A DNA stretch of 64,000 nt from Calcarisporiella thermophila CBS 279.70 (taxonomy: Eukaryota > Calcarisporiellomycota): NCBI RefSeq assembly GCF_041956535.1, contig NW_027192193.1, positions 450,235 through 514,234 of the forward strand. The letters run 5' to 3'. Both the position numbers and the translations under genes were made by a program. The notes under the pieces are model-generated. The model saw only the letters and a program-made list of their open reading frames with translations, had not been told where the DNA came from and searched no databases. Below are positions 46,169 through 57,918 of the stretch, in pieces (position 1 is the stretch's first letter; the number at the start of each line of letters is the position of its first letter).

Positions 46169-48729
46169 ATGCCGCCTAGTAAGCCACAATCACCCGCAAC
46201 CCAAGCAAATGCTGTCGAAAAACGGCGCCGTGTCAAGCAAGCTTGCCGCGCCTGCCATCAGAAGAAACAAAAATGCGATGGCAATGTCAATGGATGCTCA
46301 CGATGTCTCTCGCTTGGCATCCAATGCACCTTCGGAAGCGATAAATTTCGCAGAGGGCGCCCACGCAATCATTTCCTGCAACAGAACGAGAGAATCCTGT
46401 TTGATTTGAGGGAGCCGTCAGAGTGTAGAGCTTATACTAGCGGGAGTCTACTGGAGCGGTTAAGGCGATTCATCGTGAGACTCGATGAATTTAGCGAACT
46501 GAAGGTATTTCAGCAGCTAATTTCTCTGGATCAATTAGTGATGCTTTAACTCTCCCCCAACAGACCGTGTCATTCAATCCCACCATAGGCAAATCTATCT
46601 GGGAGTGGCGGTGGGCCAGGGGGATGCGATTCACCCGAAATCTGGGAACCAATGTGATTTCGAATGATATGCTGAGTATTCTAGTTGAGAAAATGAGCTC
46701 ACTGAGCATGGGCGAAAAGGTCGAGAAGAGTTTCCCGCTTCACCTAATCAACGCGGCAGACGACTTCACGGTAATGGATTTTTCCTACAGTGACCCGCTC
46801 AAAAGCATCTCATATCATCAGGCAATGACGCTTATCCACACCTGGTTCAGACTACATCCTTTTCCAACCATCCTCAACCGCTCCATTATGATCAAAAACT
46901 ACAGCGAGCAACGCATGGACCGCTTTCTTTACGCAGTGGTATTCGGTTATGCTATCAACAAGGCCCAAATACCAATCTTCAATCAGACAAAGTCTGGCTT
47001 GCCCGGTTCCGTTTTCCTTGAATATGCCATTTCATTGTTAGAGAACGAGACTCCAGAGCCGTCGCTTACGAAATTGCAGGGCTTATTCATACTGGCACTA
47101 CAGATGGTGAATATGGGGCAGTCGAAAAGAGGAATTCCACTGACCATCATGGCCTGGAGAATGGCAATGGAGCTACGCATCCCCGATCAAGATAGCCCGC
47201 TCTTCGGTGAAGAGCTGGATCCATTCGAACGAGAGCTACGCAACAATATCTGGTGGGCAATGCGTATCACCCTGACGTGGTCTATGTTCCACCTCGGGAG
47301 GAACTTGACTGAGGATATGATTTCAGCACAGTTGAAATTGCCCGTGAAAAACGAAAAGGAATCGGTGCTCTTCGAGCTGGACCAGAAACACGGGTACTTT
47401 ACCGCACCGGATGAATACGCCCACGTGCTCCGCTCGTTCTACAATAGCGCCTATTTGGCGGTGATCATGTCTGAAGTTTGGTTACATGTGATTCCATCGC
47501 CCGCATTTCGCTCGTTGTTTGACCCATTAAAATCTCTCCCGATGGCCCAGGAACCGGTCCTGTCACAAAAGAACCTGTCCACCGTCTGCTCCAACCTCTC
47601 CAGATTAATGAACGCAATTCCGCCCGACCTTGAGCCTATGGGCGCCGCAGAACTACTTCTCTACCTTAACATCCTCATAATTCACCTCCATTTTCCTAAA
47701 TCGAACAACAACCTGTTATTTTTCCTCGAAGAGGGCGTGCTGGAGTGTATCACCTCGGCCGATATGATCGTCAACTTATCCGAAATTGTATTGGAACACC
47801 CAGATAGTTTGCCTCTCCACTCAATCGTTGCGTTCGGGCTAAATACAAGCTCATGCGTTCACATCCTTATTGCGGAATCCGGTACCCCCGAGCGTCGCGA
47901 AGAAGCTCTATTAAACTTACGAAGGACTCTGCGGTTGTTGGAAAGCGGGCGGCTCGTATGTGGTGATGTGAAGCTTCTACGCACATTGGAGGAGATGTTA
48001 GCGCGAGCAGAGAGTGGCGAATCCATTATTTCAAGGACGGCAAATGCTACTGATCAAAATGATGATTTACCCATCACACCTGTAGTCATTCCCCGTGTAA
48101 GTCTTGGATTGCTGGCCAACGTAAAGATGGCCGACGAGGCAGCTCTACCTCAATCGACCCTAACTGGAATGTTGGTGCGTTCTCAAAAAAAGTCGTCACC
48201 GGAGGATACAGCTGGTGTATCTTCAATTCTCTCATCCTCAATATGGCAACAACAACAACAAGGGCAGCAGCAGCAGCAGCCCACTTCATCCGAATCAGTG
48301 GACCCTTCTCTTGGAGTGGCTCCTCCTATAAACGCACCCACACCTCATTCTTACCTCTCTCCAACATTTGAGGTTAGCCCATCCAATAGCCTGGCGACTA
48401 CATCCAATGTTTATGGCAACGTAATCTCACCCGAGGCGAATATAAACATCTCACCCTCAAATATGTCAGAGACTATCGAAATCACTACTCCCGATGCGGC
48501 TTCAGTTAACTGGGATAATCAGTTTATGCACTCTAAAGAAGCACCCGAGCCTAATGCCGAGTTCTTGTCTAGCTTAATTGATTTCGCCTCTGGACCTAAT
48601 TTTACTAATGCGGTTTTAGAGCCTGAAGCGAATACGGAGAGATTTCCCTCCGTTGTTTTGCCTGGAGACATTGGTTCAAATATCGTCAGTGAGAGCTTCT
48701 ACCAAGGAAATGATTCAATGAGATCCTAG
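46169..48729 (+). CDS. Zn2Cys6 binuclear-cluster transcription factor
   Basis: Two exons: 46169-46504 and 46564-48729; 833 aa. DNA-binding domain near residues 24-51: 'CRACHQKKQKCDGNVNGCSR' continuing 'CLSLGIQC' gives C-x2-C-x6-C-x6-C-x2-C-x6-C exactly. After it come 'RGRPRNHF' and then a long middle homology region typical of fungal activators ('SYHQAMTLIHTWFRLHPFP', 'RNNIWWAMRITLTWSMFHL'). A Ser/Gln/Thr-rich tail with a Gln run ('QQQQQGQQQQQ') is a probable activation domain. Known: regulators of metabolic genes binding CGG-type sites; the target is unknown. The stop-free frame starts upstream, but the first ATG in it is 46169. GC content and C-ending codons are higher than in most neighbours. 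The 59-nt intron uses GTATTT and CAG. Confidence 0.88.
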
Positions 48730-49485
48730 CTTGTCAACCCAAAAGATGATCGGTAGGTTGATAACCGAATTATGACCACTTCAGCTATTATTCACAAGTG
48801 CACTGTAGCGAATAGTTCAAAAATTAACGAAATGGCTAGGGATCAAAAAGGAAAATAGAGGAATCGTGATTGATTTCAATAATACCCATTTATCCATTGT
48901 ATCTGTAGATATGCTAAGTCCCTTTTTTTGTTTTCTTTTGAATTGTTTTATCAGTATTATTTCAGGTTTAGCATTCTAATTAATAAAATACTAAATATTA
49001 ACAATAGGTGGGGAGAAGATAGTTCTTGTTAGGAAATGAATAACTACTCATTATATTATCGGAATTCTGTTGGCATCAGCGTTTTATATGTTTTGGTATC
49101 TCCTCGATAGGCTGTAAGTACTAAAGGAAGATATCATTTTGTGTAGCATGCGTCATGTCTGAGTTAAGAGTGTAGCCGTATGTCGAGTCTCTCATTAATG
49201 GTTTTAGGCGCTCCAGGGATTTAGATTTCTTGGCCGCACTATAAAAATCTAGGTCGCACAATTTTAAAGAACGGCAAGCTGAATATAATTTGCACCTCGT
49301 TTCTATAAACGATTGATCCATTCAGTGTTAATTAGTCGCTTATATCCTATAATCCACTAATTGATTATTCTTTTTTTCATACGAAATTCTCGAGATCTTT
49401 TCCTCATTATTCTTTAGTCACATCGATCCGATATTTGGTGCTTTTGTTTACCCTCTTATAATAACTTCATCCTAATACAACATTA
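48730..49485. other. Intergenic, Zn2Cys6 gene to four-helix membrane gene
   Basis: About 750 bp of AT-rich sequence with the 3' flank of the activator gene and the promoter of the next gene. Short open frames only; nothing recognised. Confidence 0.4.
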
Positions 49486-50559
49486 ATGTCGGCAAAAAAT
49501 ACTGATCCTCTCTCACAACCAAAGAAGGAAAACTCATCCAATTCTCCGCGTATATCGACTGAGAGAACAGTAACAACATCGCCCATTTCCTTTGCTCAAC
49601 TGCCTCCTTCTGCTGATGACAGCTCATCGACAGAGAGAGTAGAATTGGAGCAGACTCGTCATAATCGCACCCAGTCAAAGGTTAGTAGCATTGGCAGCAC
49701 TACCAACACTTCCCTTACTAGCACCTCTCGGGTTAACCCTATTCCACCTGGTGTGCGCCCACTCAGTCCAACAAGTGAGGATGCACCACCCGATCCATTG
49801 CAAAAGTCATCTGCACAAAGTCGATGGTCCACATTGGTCAATCCCCAAGGGCAACTCACCTCTGAGACGCATGTCAAAGGCAAAGAAGGACCTTCTACAG
49901 ATACAAAGCATGAAACTCACATTGTGGTTCCGCCTCCTGACCCAGAATGGTTCCGCTCCCCTACTCCCAATGATGGGGACACCACAATTGAGGGTAATGG
50001 TATAAAAAACCCAACCACGAAACTCCAAAGTCTGATTGAGCAGAGTGTCTCGGTCCCTCTTATCATCAAAGGGCTTATTTTCATATTCTCTTTCATTTGT
50101 ATGTGTATTTCGGGCAACCTTATCGACCTCACCTCACGATTCGGTGTCGCCTCCGTTTCGAGCTCTTCGCTTACTCTCATGGTTGCCACCGTAGCCATGG
50201 TGTATCTCGTGTGGGCTGCGTATGACGAACACTTGGGAAAACCGATCGGATTACGCCGAACATCAACAAAACTCATCATTATGTCGGTCGATTTGGTGTT
50301 CGTGGTGTTGTGGACGGCCGCGCTCTGTACCTCCTTCACTGTTCTCTTCACCACATGGGGCTGTGCCACTGGAGACGGTTTTGTAACTCGCAGCCCTAGC
50401 GTTGACGAGCGTGAGAGCTTCGCTCGAGCCTCCGCGTACTTGTGCCCGCGACTCTCGGCTCTAATAACTTTCAACTTTTTTAGCCTTCTCCTCTGGTATC
50501 TTCAATTTCTCGTTGGGCTAATTAGGATTTTCGAGAAAATGAGGAGTCATCGAAAATAA
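49486..50559 (+). CDS. Four-transmembrane protein (MARVEL-like topology)
   Basis: 357 aa in one exon. Residues 1-185 are a Ser/Thr/Pro-rich, disordered cytosolic head. Four membrane helices follow: 'LIIKGLIFIFSFICMCISGN' (about 192), 'LTLMVATVAMVYLVWAAY' (about 227), 'IIMSVDLVFVVLWTAALC' (about 264) and 'LITFNFFSLLLWYLQFLVGL' (about 325). The short loop after helix 3 has one Cys-containing segment ('TTWGCATGDGF') and the tail is basic ('EKMRSHRK'). The layout fits fungal MARVEL/Nce102-like tetraspanning proteins that act in plasma-membrane domains, but I see no family-specific motif, so this is topology-based inference. Confidence 0.7.
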   Translation: MSAKNTDPLSQPKKENSSNSPRISTERTVTTSPISFAQLPPSADDSSSTERVELEQTRHNRTQSKVSSIGSTTNTSLTSTSRVNPIPPGVRPLSPTSEDAPPDPLQKSSAQSRWSTLVNPQGQLTSETHVKGKEGPSTDTKHETHIVVPPPDPEWFRSPTPNDGDTTIEGNGIKNPTTKLQSLIEQSVSVPLIIKGLIFIFSFICMCISGNLIDLTSRFGVASVSSSSLTLMVATVAMVYLVWAAYDEHLGKPIGLRRTSTKLIIMSVDLVFVVLWTAALCTSFTVLFTTWGCATGDGFVTRSPSVDERESFARASAYLCPRLSALITFNFFSLLLWYLQFLVGLIRIFEKMRSHRK

Positions 50560-50946
50560 GCAGCACTAAGGCATTCTCCAACCCTTGTATATCAGTATAT
50601 CAATCTTATTTATATCTTTTCTTTTTGCGATTTCATTCTTCATATGGAATCAGATAACCCAAAATATATACAGTGTTACACCCCCCCCCCCACCTCCGAC
50701 CCTTTGCCCGTGGCTCATCCACTTTCTCCTGCTAATGCATCTCTAAATCTATTCCGAAAATTGGAGTGTTTATTACATTCTCGTTTGTTTCTTTTTACCA
50801 TTGACATATTAATCAATAAGAGGAAAATTACAGCTAGATTTTACCAAGTGTGAATACAAAAGTCTTAATAAAAGGAAAGGGCGTGTGTCAATCCACCAAG
50901 TTTAACAAAGCAAATACAGACCTCCTATTGCTCGAGTATACCATCA
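50560..50946. other. Convergent 3' region with poly(C) tract
   Basis: Between the stops of the membrane-protein gene and RIM101. It contains AATAAA-type motifs and the C11 run described separately. No gene. Confidence 0.4.
50681..50691. repeat. Poly(C) run of 11
   Basis: An uninterrupted C11, followed by ACCTCC, in an AT-rich intergenic region downstream of two converging genes. A mononucleotide tract of this kind is prone to length variation or sequencing error. Confidence 0.85.
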
Positions 50947-53015
50947 TTACCGAATCTTTGGATATAACATATCAGACGTCTTCCATCTTAGATATGCGAT
51001 ATTAATAGCGTGATAGACTCTATGGACCGTCATCTCAGCACGCCTTCTCCTGTAATCCTCTTCAGCCGTGGGCGATATAGGCGGGGTTATATCATCTTCC
51101 TCCTGGTCTGTGCCCTCAAATTCCGCCGCGATATTCTTTTGGGCGTCCTCCGGCACCTCTGCCTTTTTCTCCAACTCCATCACCTGCTCGTCTTTAATCC
51201 GCAGTCCCTTCATATTCCGAACTAGCTGTTCAAATACCTGATTCTCTACCTGCTCAGGCTTTTCAGTAATGAGTACTCGTACTCCTACAGGAAGATGGCC
51301 CGAGATCTGCTGCGGTGTTTCGGTTGAACGATTTTTCAGTCTCTCATCCATTGGGGCTGACGCTGAATGCCGAGGTGAGCAGTTATCTGAATATTTGAAA
51401 TCAGTATTCGCCGTTCGAATCGATTGGTATCGAACTTCATTCGTGCGTTCTCCCAGCTCTTTTCTCACCCCGGCTCTAACCTCTTCCTGTTCCTTCATAT
51501 CCTCTACATCCTCTCTATTCACCTCTTCCTCTCCTTCTCTATTTGCTTGCATTATTCGTCGCATCGGTTGTATATTATGGGACCATTCGTTCGATTTAAT
51601 CTGTGCGGGTTTGGAGGGAACCATCTGTTTTACTGAGGACTGCCCTCCGCCAAACATGGGCAATGTCTTTGGTAGTCCTTTTATTGAGCCGCATGCCCCC
51701 CCTTCCAGATGAAGGAAGTCCGTCGGTTCAACATCCTCCCAAGCTTGCGAGGGTATCAGCACGTTGTAATCTAGGGGAATGGTTGGGTCATGCATCGGCT
51801 CAACAGTGAGGTCAAAAATTGAGTTGGAACTCATCGTGCTAAGATTAGGGTAAAGGGACGTTTTGTCTTGGTTGTATAGGGGGTCCATGTTTCCTGTTTG
51901 CATGTCGATGCTTTTGGATAGATCGCAGAGCCACTGGTTGATATCTGCAAGTTCATCGTCATTGCGCACAATCCGTGAGACAAAGTCCGAGTCAAGACTA
52001 AAATTGGTCTCCAGTTTACTTAATTTGTCCGCCATATCTAATGAAAATAAAGCAATATGTGTTGATAAGTAAAAAAAAATAAGGAGGGGGGGGGGGATAT
52101 ATCCTGAATTATGTTGTTACCTTGGTTATATTCTGGTTTCAATTTTTTCGATTTTACAGCACCATTGACGAACTCCTCTATTAAATCTTGGATTTCTCCA
52201 TTGGTGTCTTGATCTATCTGATGATTTCTGCGCTTGCATCCTATTTCCGTGGACGGTTGCGGCATACTGTATAACTCATCAGAGAACTGGAACAGGGTTT
52301 CCTCGTAATTAGATTGGGATGGGAATAATATATATGAGTCCGATAACATCGATTGAGGAGAAAGAGCTATAAAACAACCCCGATGATTAGTGAAGGAAGC
52401 CAACGGGAAAGAAAAAGCCATTATAGAGTTACATTCTGGAGAAAAACTAAGTGGGGACAGTTCGGCCTGCTCAGGTGTTAGTGTATTTTTAGTAATAATG
52501 AATGAGGAGGGTTCAGAGCCACCGGGGTATGAAGGGGGGGTGGGCAGGCGAGTTGGGTTTTTAGAAGAATCCGGGAGGCTGCAACCGTTTTTTGCCAAAC
52601 AGACCTTCCATTTCTGATTTACTCGGAGGGTTTGTTGATGAGCCTCCGTGTGAATCCTCTCATGCTTCCGTAAGTCCTGAGAGCGCTTGAAAGGCTTGCC
52701 GCATACCTGTGTAGAAACAAGTCAGTTATGTTTACAAAGTAATTAATTCGGTTAAAAGAGGCTCACATTGCAGGCGTGGGGTTTGAGTGGAACATGAACA
52801 CGTAAATGGCTTGTCATATGATCTCGCTTTGTCGTTTTCACGCCACATGAATCCCACTGGCATTCTAGACAAAGATTGCCCATGGACTTGCGACCAACAT
52901 GATGCTCACAGATATGAATGTAGAGAAGTTCAGCGTCATCAAATTTCTTATCACAATTCTTCCAACAGCAAGAAAGGATCGAGGCGAGATTGTAATCCGA
53001 ACTCGAGGCATCCAT
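50947..53015 (-). CDS. RIM101: Rim101/PacC pH-response transcription factor
   Basis: Three exons: 52767-53015, 52121-52706, 50947-52037; 641 aa. Three C2H2 fingers, residues about 15-110, match the PacC arrangement: the family blocks '[17 protein letters not shown]' and '[20 protein letters not shown]', then '[18 protein letters not shown]'. The rest is long and mainly disordered, with charged helices near the C-terminus ('[18 protein letters not shown]'). Known: PacC/Rim101 is a zinc-finger factor proteolytically activated by the Rim pathway at alkaline pH and binds GCCARG sites. A clear signalling-protease box was not identified. Introns: GTGAGC/CAG inside the third finger, and GTAACA/TTAG with a G11 run in the second. 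Confidence 0.92.
52086..52096. repeat. Poly(G) run of 11 in RIM101 intron 2
   Basis: Plus-strand G11 (C11 in the transcript) inside the 83-nt second intron, just before the A/T-rich 3' part. A second 11-base G/C run near this gene in an AT-rich window (see 50681-50691). Confidence 0.85.
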
Positions 53016-54226
53016 ACTTAATTAAAATCTCGATCGATATTTCTTCTACGTGAATAATAACCTTGAATGCAGAAGCATTACTTTAGCAATGGCAGTCAAA
53101 GCCGCGCGATGCAATTATATTGTATATTTATTTTAGACTTAGCGTTTCTTCTTGGCATAGAAAAAATTTCACTCGGAAAGAAGATTGCCAAGAAAATTTC
53201 ATTGTAATAAGAAGAAAAGAAAATGCCAAGGTTGACTGGCTATATTTCAACCTCCGCGTAGATCAAGCAATAACGTTATTAGTTTAGTTCCATGTTAGTC
53301 ACTTACCAGATTTTCTGAAACTTATCTTCGCTAATTAAGTGTATGGTACCATTAATCAGGGCAGGATGACACCAAAGCATACCCTATCTTGCTAGATAGT
53401 TCAGAAATACGCAATGAGATAACAATTGAGTTCTTTTCCGATGTACAATAATCGTGCCAGTATTTTAGCAGTTCAAAGTTCAAGCTAGTGCTAGCCTACT
53501 TTTTAATTGGCTTTCTCAACAGACAATCATTGGATGATGCTGCTAAAAAGGAATTGAATTCGAAAAAAGTTGAGGTGTGTGCATCGGAAATTGGATTTAC
53601 ACAAAATAAGCCTTAAGCGGGAAGTGTTCAAATGTAAGCCCTAGTTTTTCTTTCATCCAATTTACTCTCAAGCAAAGTAGGGAGACCTAGTGTTTCGATG
53701 GGATACATTATGGAGACAGATGTGTCTGCTCAAGAATTTCTGCCGCGTATGCAAGCTGATCTATCATAAGAGATAAAATATATAAAATTGGATATAATCG
53801 CCGTCAATGTACCGATGCACCAAGGACTGTACTTGGCAATCTTCACTATGAATCATCTTATCCCAGTTTGGAGGCAACCTATCATCCCACGTATGCCTTA
53901 AAAATACTAGATCTTAAACGTTTATTTTCATACTCAAGTAACTATCTGGGGCAAGGATTACACGCTGGATTAAAAACGCTTGAGATTTCATTAATTAAAA
54001 GGTTTTGGGTTCCAATCTCTGCGTATGAAATTACCAGCTAAAGCCATTTTTAGACGATTTGTTTTCAGCGTATTAAGTAGCAGAGGTGAACAAAATTTTA
54101 TTTCTGTTATGACTAATACGAGAGGAGGAGCATTGCCTATACAGGATCATGGATGAGCATTATCACGTAGAAATAGAAAAGAAAGCTGATATCATTTGCT
54201 ATGAGTGACCCTCCCAAGAATGACTA
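53016..54226. other. 1.2 kb intergenic region upstream of RIM101
   Basis: RIM101 promoter and a long AT-rich spacer. A sequence resembling a tRNA B-box ('GGGTTCCAATC', about 54006) was checked and does not fold as a tRNA. No coding pattern seen. Confidence 0.4.
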
Positions 54227-54968
54227 TCAAACATATCGGTGGTGACGTTGTCGCCACCAAGGGCGATTGGGTCGCCACCACCAAGGGTGATAAGGTCGCC
54301 TCCAAGACCTATGTCGGTGATACCTCCACCATGGACCCATTCTATCAGTAGATTCCTCCTCTTCGGGCATGTATAGCTCTCCTTCATACCCAAATTGTCG
54401 CTTGTCCAATGGCTTAGCAAGAGCACCAGCAGCTTCTTCCTCTTCAACACCGGCTTTTCTTACTTCCTCTAAGCCGGGAAGCTTCACCCCTTCCTTCTTA
54501 CCGACCTCAGGCGTTTTTAGGCCTTTGGTCACTCCACTAACTTTCTTTGCGCTCTTTGGTATTCCACCAATTTTCTTCATGCCTTTAGGCACTCCACCCG
54601 CCTTCGGTGCAGATTCGCTTGCGTACTCTACAATCGGGCCATGGATAAATGTGACTCCTCCTTTGGAGGGCTGGAAGGATTCAACCAGAGATCCTTCCCG
54701 AAATCCTGAAGGAACGGTAATTGGATAATTCGCTTCAATTGGCAGGAATAGCCCAAACCCCTGTTAATAAAATAAAAAATGGTGTACATAGGATAGACAA
54801 TGTCAGTAGCAGAAAGAGAAATGTGCCTCGAATGACGTGCGATGTCTCTACTTTGAAGGTTTTTAACTGTTCGGTACTTGGAAGAAGTTTCGGTTCCGCG
54901 CCCAATTCTATAGGCAAAGAGGTGACGCAGGAAACAAAGGCTAGGGTGATGAAAACGGCTGACTTCAT
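54227..54968 (-). CDS. Secreted precursor with dibasic site and Trp/Arg/His-rich C-terminus
   Basis: Two exons: 54852-54968 and 54227-54760; 216 aa. Signal peptide 1-17 ('KSAVFITLAFVSCVTS'). A middle of Lys/Gly-rich repeats follows ('KGMKKIGGIPKSAKKVSG', 'GLKTPEVGKKEGVKLPG'), then an acidic patch. A KR at about residue 159-160 ('PLDKR|QFGYEGELY') is a plausible Kex2 site. The released end would be about 56 residues: an acidic half, then a final 36-residue segment with 8 Trp, 10 Arg, 5 His and 5 Pro ('GPWWRYHRHRSW', 'RPYHPWWWRPNRPWW'). No Cys. I recognise no family. The intron uses GTAGAG and CAG; the joined frame is continuous. Possible roles are a host- or competitor-directed cationic peptide, a metal-binding secreted protein or a wall-associated protein; all are inference. 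Confidence 0.68.
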
Positions 54969-55813
54969 GATTTCCTGTTTTATTTCAAGTAAAGAAGGGC
55001 TTGCAGTGGAAGGTTGCGAAAAAAAATGAATAGAAAATGGTAGCGAGATAATGAATAACAATTAGAGGGGCATATTTATTACATTCGATTTTAGACCTCT
55101 TCATTAATATATGCTCTCCGTGACAAGCTAAAGCCTGCTTAATATGGATAAGCCTATTGTGAACTTCATTATAGTAGCCTCCTTCTTTACATGCTTTTTC
55201 AAATCAAGGAGATGAGGATGAGATGCAGTCTATTTAATTATTCTCGTGATGTTGAGTGCCTCCACAATGTAACCGGAGCCTGGATTTTGCAAATAAACTA
55301 CGGTTTTCTTAAAGGGTTTGTTTGCGCTTGCTACTACATTTTCCTAGTGTGTAAACCTTATTACGTATATTTTTTTTTTTTATTCGTAAAAAATAAACTG
55401 ATCTCCACATGAATATAGAGGAAAATATAATTCAATCTTTAGTCAAGTAAAATCACACTCTATATCATGCTACACTTTTTCCGCAATCAGCTTGACATTT
55501 CAATTTGCTACTCAAATAACAGGTCAACAATACAGAAGCTTCACAGTTTGCTAAATTTATCACTAATATTCACTTCAAGGCCTACACAAACAAGGTCGTA
55601 ATTTACAATGTTAATAGCTCTTCAAGGTTGTAATTTAAGGATGTAGGTAGAGCGAGAGAGACGCCAATAAATAAATGCAATACACTCAATTAATATAAGA
55701 GAGCAGCAGATATCTTGTAAAATATATGTAGTTTTGTAATAAAGGTTGGTACGTATATAGTTGGTACAGCAAGAAATGGTGAGTATTACGGCAGCTTTTC
55801 CATCCTTATTATA
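54969..55813. other. Intergenic, P450 3' end to secreted-precursor promoter
   Basis: About 840 bp. AT-rich with a T10 run near 55371. A short plus-strand open frame at 55191-55412 shows no resemblance to known proteins and is treated as chance. Confidence 0.4.
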
Positions 55814-57918
55814 CTAATATCGCTTCTTGAACTTGAGCTTGATTCCCACAGGCCTCACCAACAAACTTCTTCCATAGCACAAGTCTTTTTCATCCTGTGC
55901 CAAACTTTCTGGTGCCAAAGTCCACTCATATTTGTGCACTATAGGATGATATTGAAAATATAATCAGCCAACTCCTTTAATCATTTCATCTTTGATAATT
56001 TAATAGAAAATGTGAAAACACTTACACAGCATCGAGAGTACAACCCGCTGTTCCACGAGTGACATACTCATCCCTAGGCAGAAACGAGAGCCGGTCGAAA
56101 ATGGAATGTAATGCATCGAATCCAGCTCTCTTCTCTTTTTCTCGTCTATTTCATTGAATCGCTCAGGCCTGAATTCATCCGCATCCTTGCCCCAAAATTC
56201 AATATCATGGTGGACATTCAAGACATCCAATTCTAAACTCGTGCCGGCCGGGATTATATATTCTCCCAGCTGTTGATCTGAGGTTGTACGGCGAGCACCT
56301 ATTCTGACCACAGGAGGAAAGTGCCGCATCGACTCACGCATCACAAGATTAAGATAGGAGAATTGCTTCTGTTGCTCAAATGTGGGGATAACACGTTGCG
56401 GTGAGTCGCCTAGAACGGAATATACTTCATCGCGGGCTTTGGCTTGGCATTCCTAAAAAGAATAGCAAATGATATTAACACTTTAATTCTGACCGGGCTA
56501 GAAAATTCGCCAATTACCGGATGTTTAGCCATGAAATAAGTAGCCGAAATGAGAGCGGAGGCAGTTGTATCATGCTTTCAAAGGATAAGATATGGATGAG
56601 CATCTTCAACATGTACTGAGCCGATTGCTCAATTAAACTTGATTCATGCTTACTCCCGCAATGAAAAACAAGACTAAATTGTCTCTCAATTCTTTATCAG
56701 TAAGGGTCGTTTCTCCTAATTCGTTGCTATTGGCAAGCAGCATCAGCGTCAACAGATCAGCCTTTTCTGGAACTATCTCTTGCTTCTTCTCTCTAATTTC
56801 CTGGCGCTTTTGGGCTATAATGTTGGAGAGCAACTGGTGAAACTCCTCGACTTTTTGGTGAGCGATCCGCCGCTGACCGAATGGGTATTTGTCGAGTATT
56901 GGGAGGAAAAAGTAAATTGGATGGCCCACCTCTAAATACACACATTAAAATATATTTATGTACATATACGATCCATTGTTATAGGTCAACCTACTCATAA
57001 TCTTCTCATAGTTCACCACTATTTCTGAATCAGGATTCTTTACAGCATCAAAATTGTAATTGAACAAGGCCTTTCCCAGAATATCTAGAGTTAACCTAAA
57101 ATTGAAAAAGAGAAAATTTAGACAAGCTCGCTTAGTTCGTCAAGAAATGAAATACCCTTGAAAAGCCTTTGCAGAATCGAAACAATCAAGATTTTTCTCA
57201 ATCACTTGATCGAGCACTTCTACGCATCCCCCAAATACTTGAGTATCCCAGCTGCGATGGAATGCAGGATTTACAACTGAAAATGGGGGTTAGCAAAAGA
57301 AAGATGGAACCAAGTTTGTAAGTAAGAGGTGTAATACCTTTGCGATATCGGCGCCAGGTCTAGCATTTAAATAAAAGATTGAACATAAATTCCCATTAAA
57401 ATCAGAATAAGCTTGGATTCAACACTCACCTCTCCGTTGACCATCACAATATTAGTACCAGCAAATTTGGAAAAGAGGTGATGTTTCAGTCGATTGTCCT
57501 GAGAAAAATCTCTCTTGGGAAAATTATCAGCGCGGTGGAGGACTTCTTTCACCAGCTTTGGGTCAGTAACCCGCACTATCTTTCGCCCCATAACTGTGTA
57601 CTATAGAGAGATATGCATGATGTGGGCAATACTTCTCCTTTGCTAGGCTTATATCAAGATATATCTTACTCGGAGAACGCCGGTGTTTTTTGCTCGTTTT
57701 CGGGCGGTATGTATTGACTCTTTTAGGTTGATGGGTTTGAAGCTGAGCATTCCGCGAACAATATCCCATGTCGGTAGACGTGGGATGCGGTAGAACTCAG
57801 GTGGGGCAGGGTTTGGGTCACGTATGAAGAAATAGTATATCAAGCCTACGACAAAGGCTCCCCAAAACATTGGGTTCTCAAAGGTAAAGTTGTTGACATT
57901 CAAGTATTGTAAAGTCAT
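55814..57918 (-). CDS. Cytochrome P450 monooxygenase
   Basis: Nine exons: 57670-57918, 57430-57600, 57338-57359, 57156-57276, 56995-57095, 56654-56931, 56518-56574, 56026-56452, 55814-55938; 516 aa, the normal P450 length. N-terminal ER anchor ('FWGAFVVGLIYYFFI'). Helix C motif 'TWRRYRK' (WxxxR) lies on a 22-nt exon. I-helix 'FFIAG|HDTTASAL' near 311-322; ExxR 'ESMR' at 373-376; PERF-type 'FRPERF'; heme loop 'PFSTGSRFCLG' with Cys458. Known: membrane monooxygenase using NADPH-P450 reductase. The closest feel is the DIT2/CYP56-like P450s widespread in early-diverging fungi; substrate cannot be read from sequence. No biosynthetic cluster is visible nearby. Confidence 0.93.

Noticed and set aside
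53950-54045. tRNA-like B-box (GGGTTCCAATC)
   Set aside because: The T-arm stem does not pair well, and no A-box, anticodon arm or acceptor stem could be built around it.
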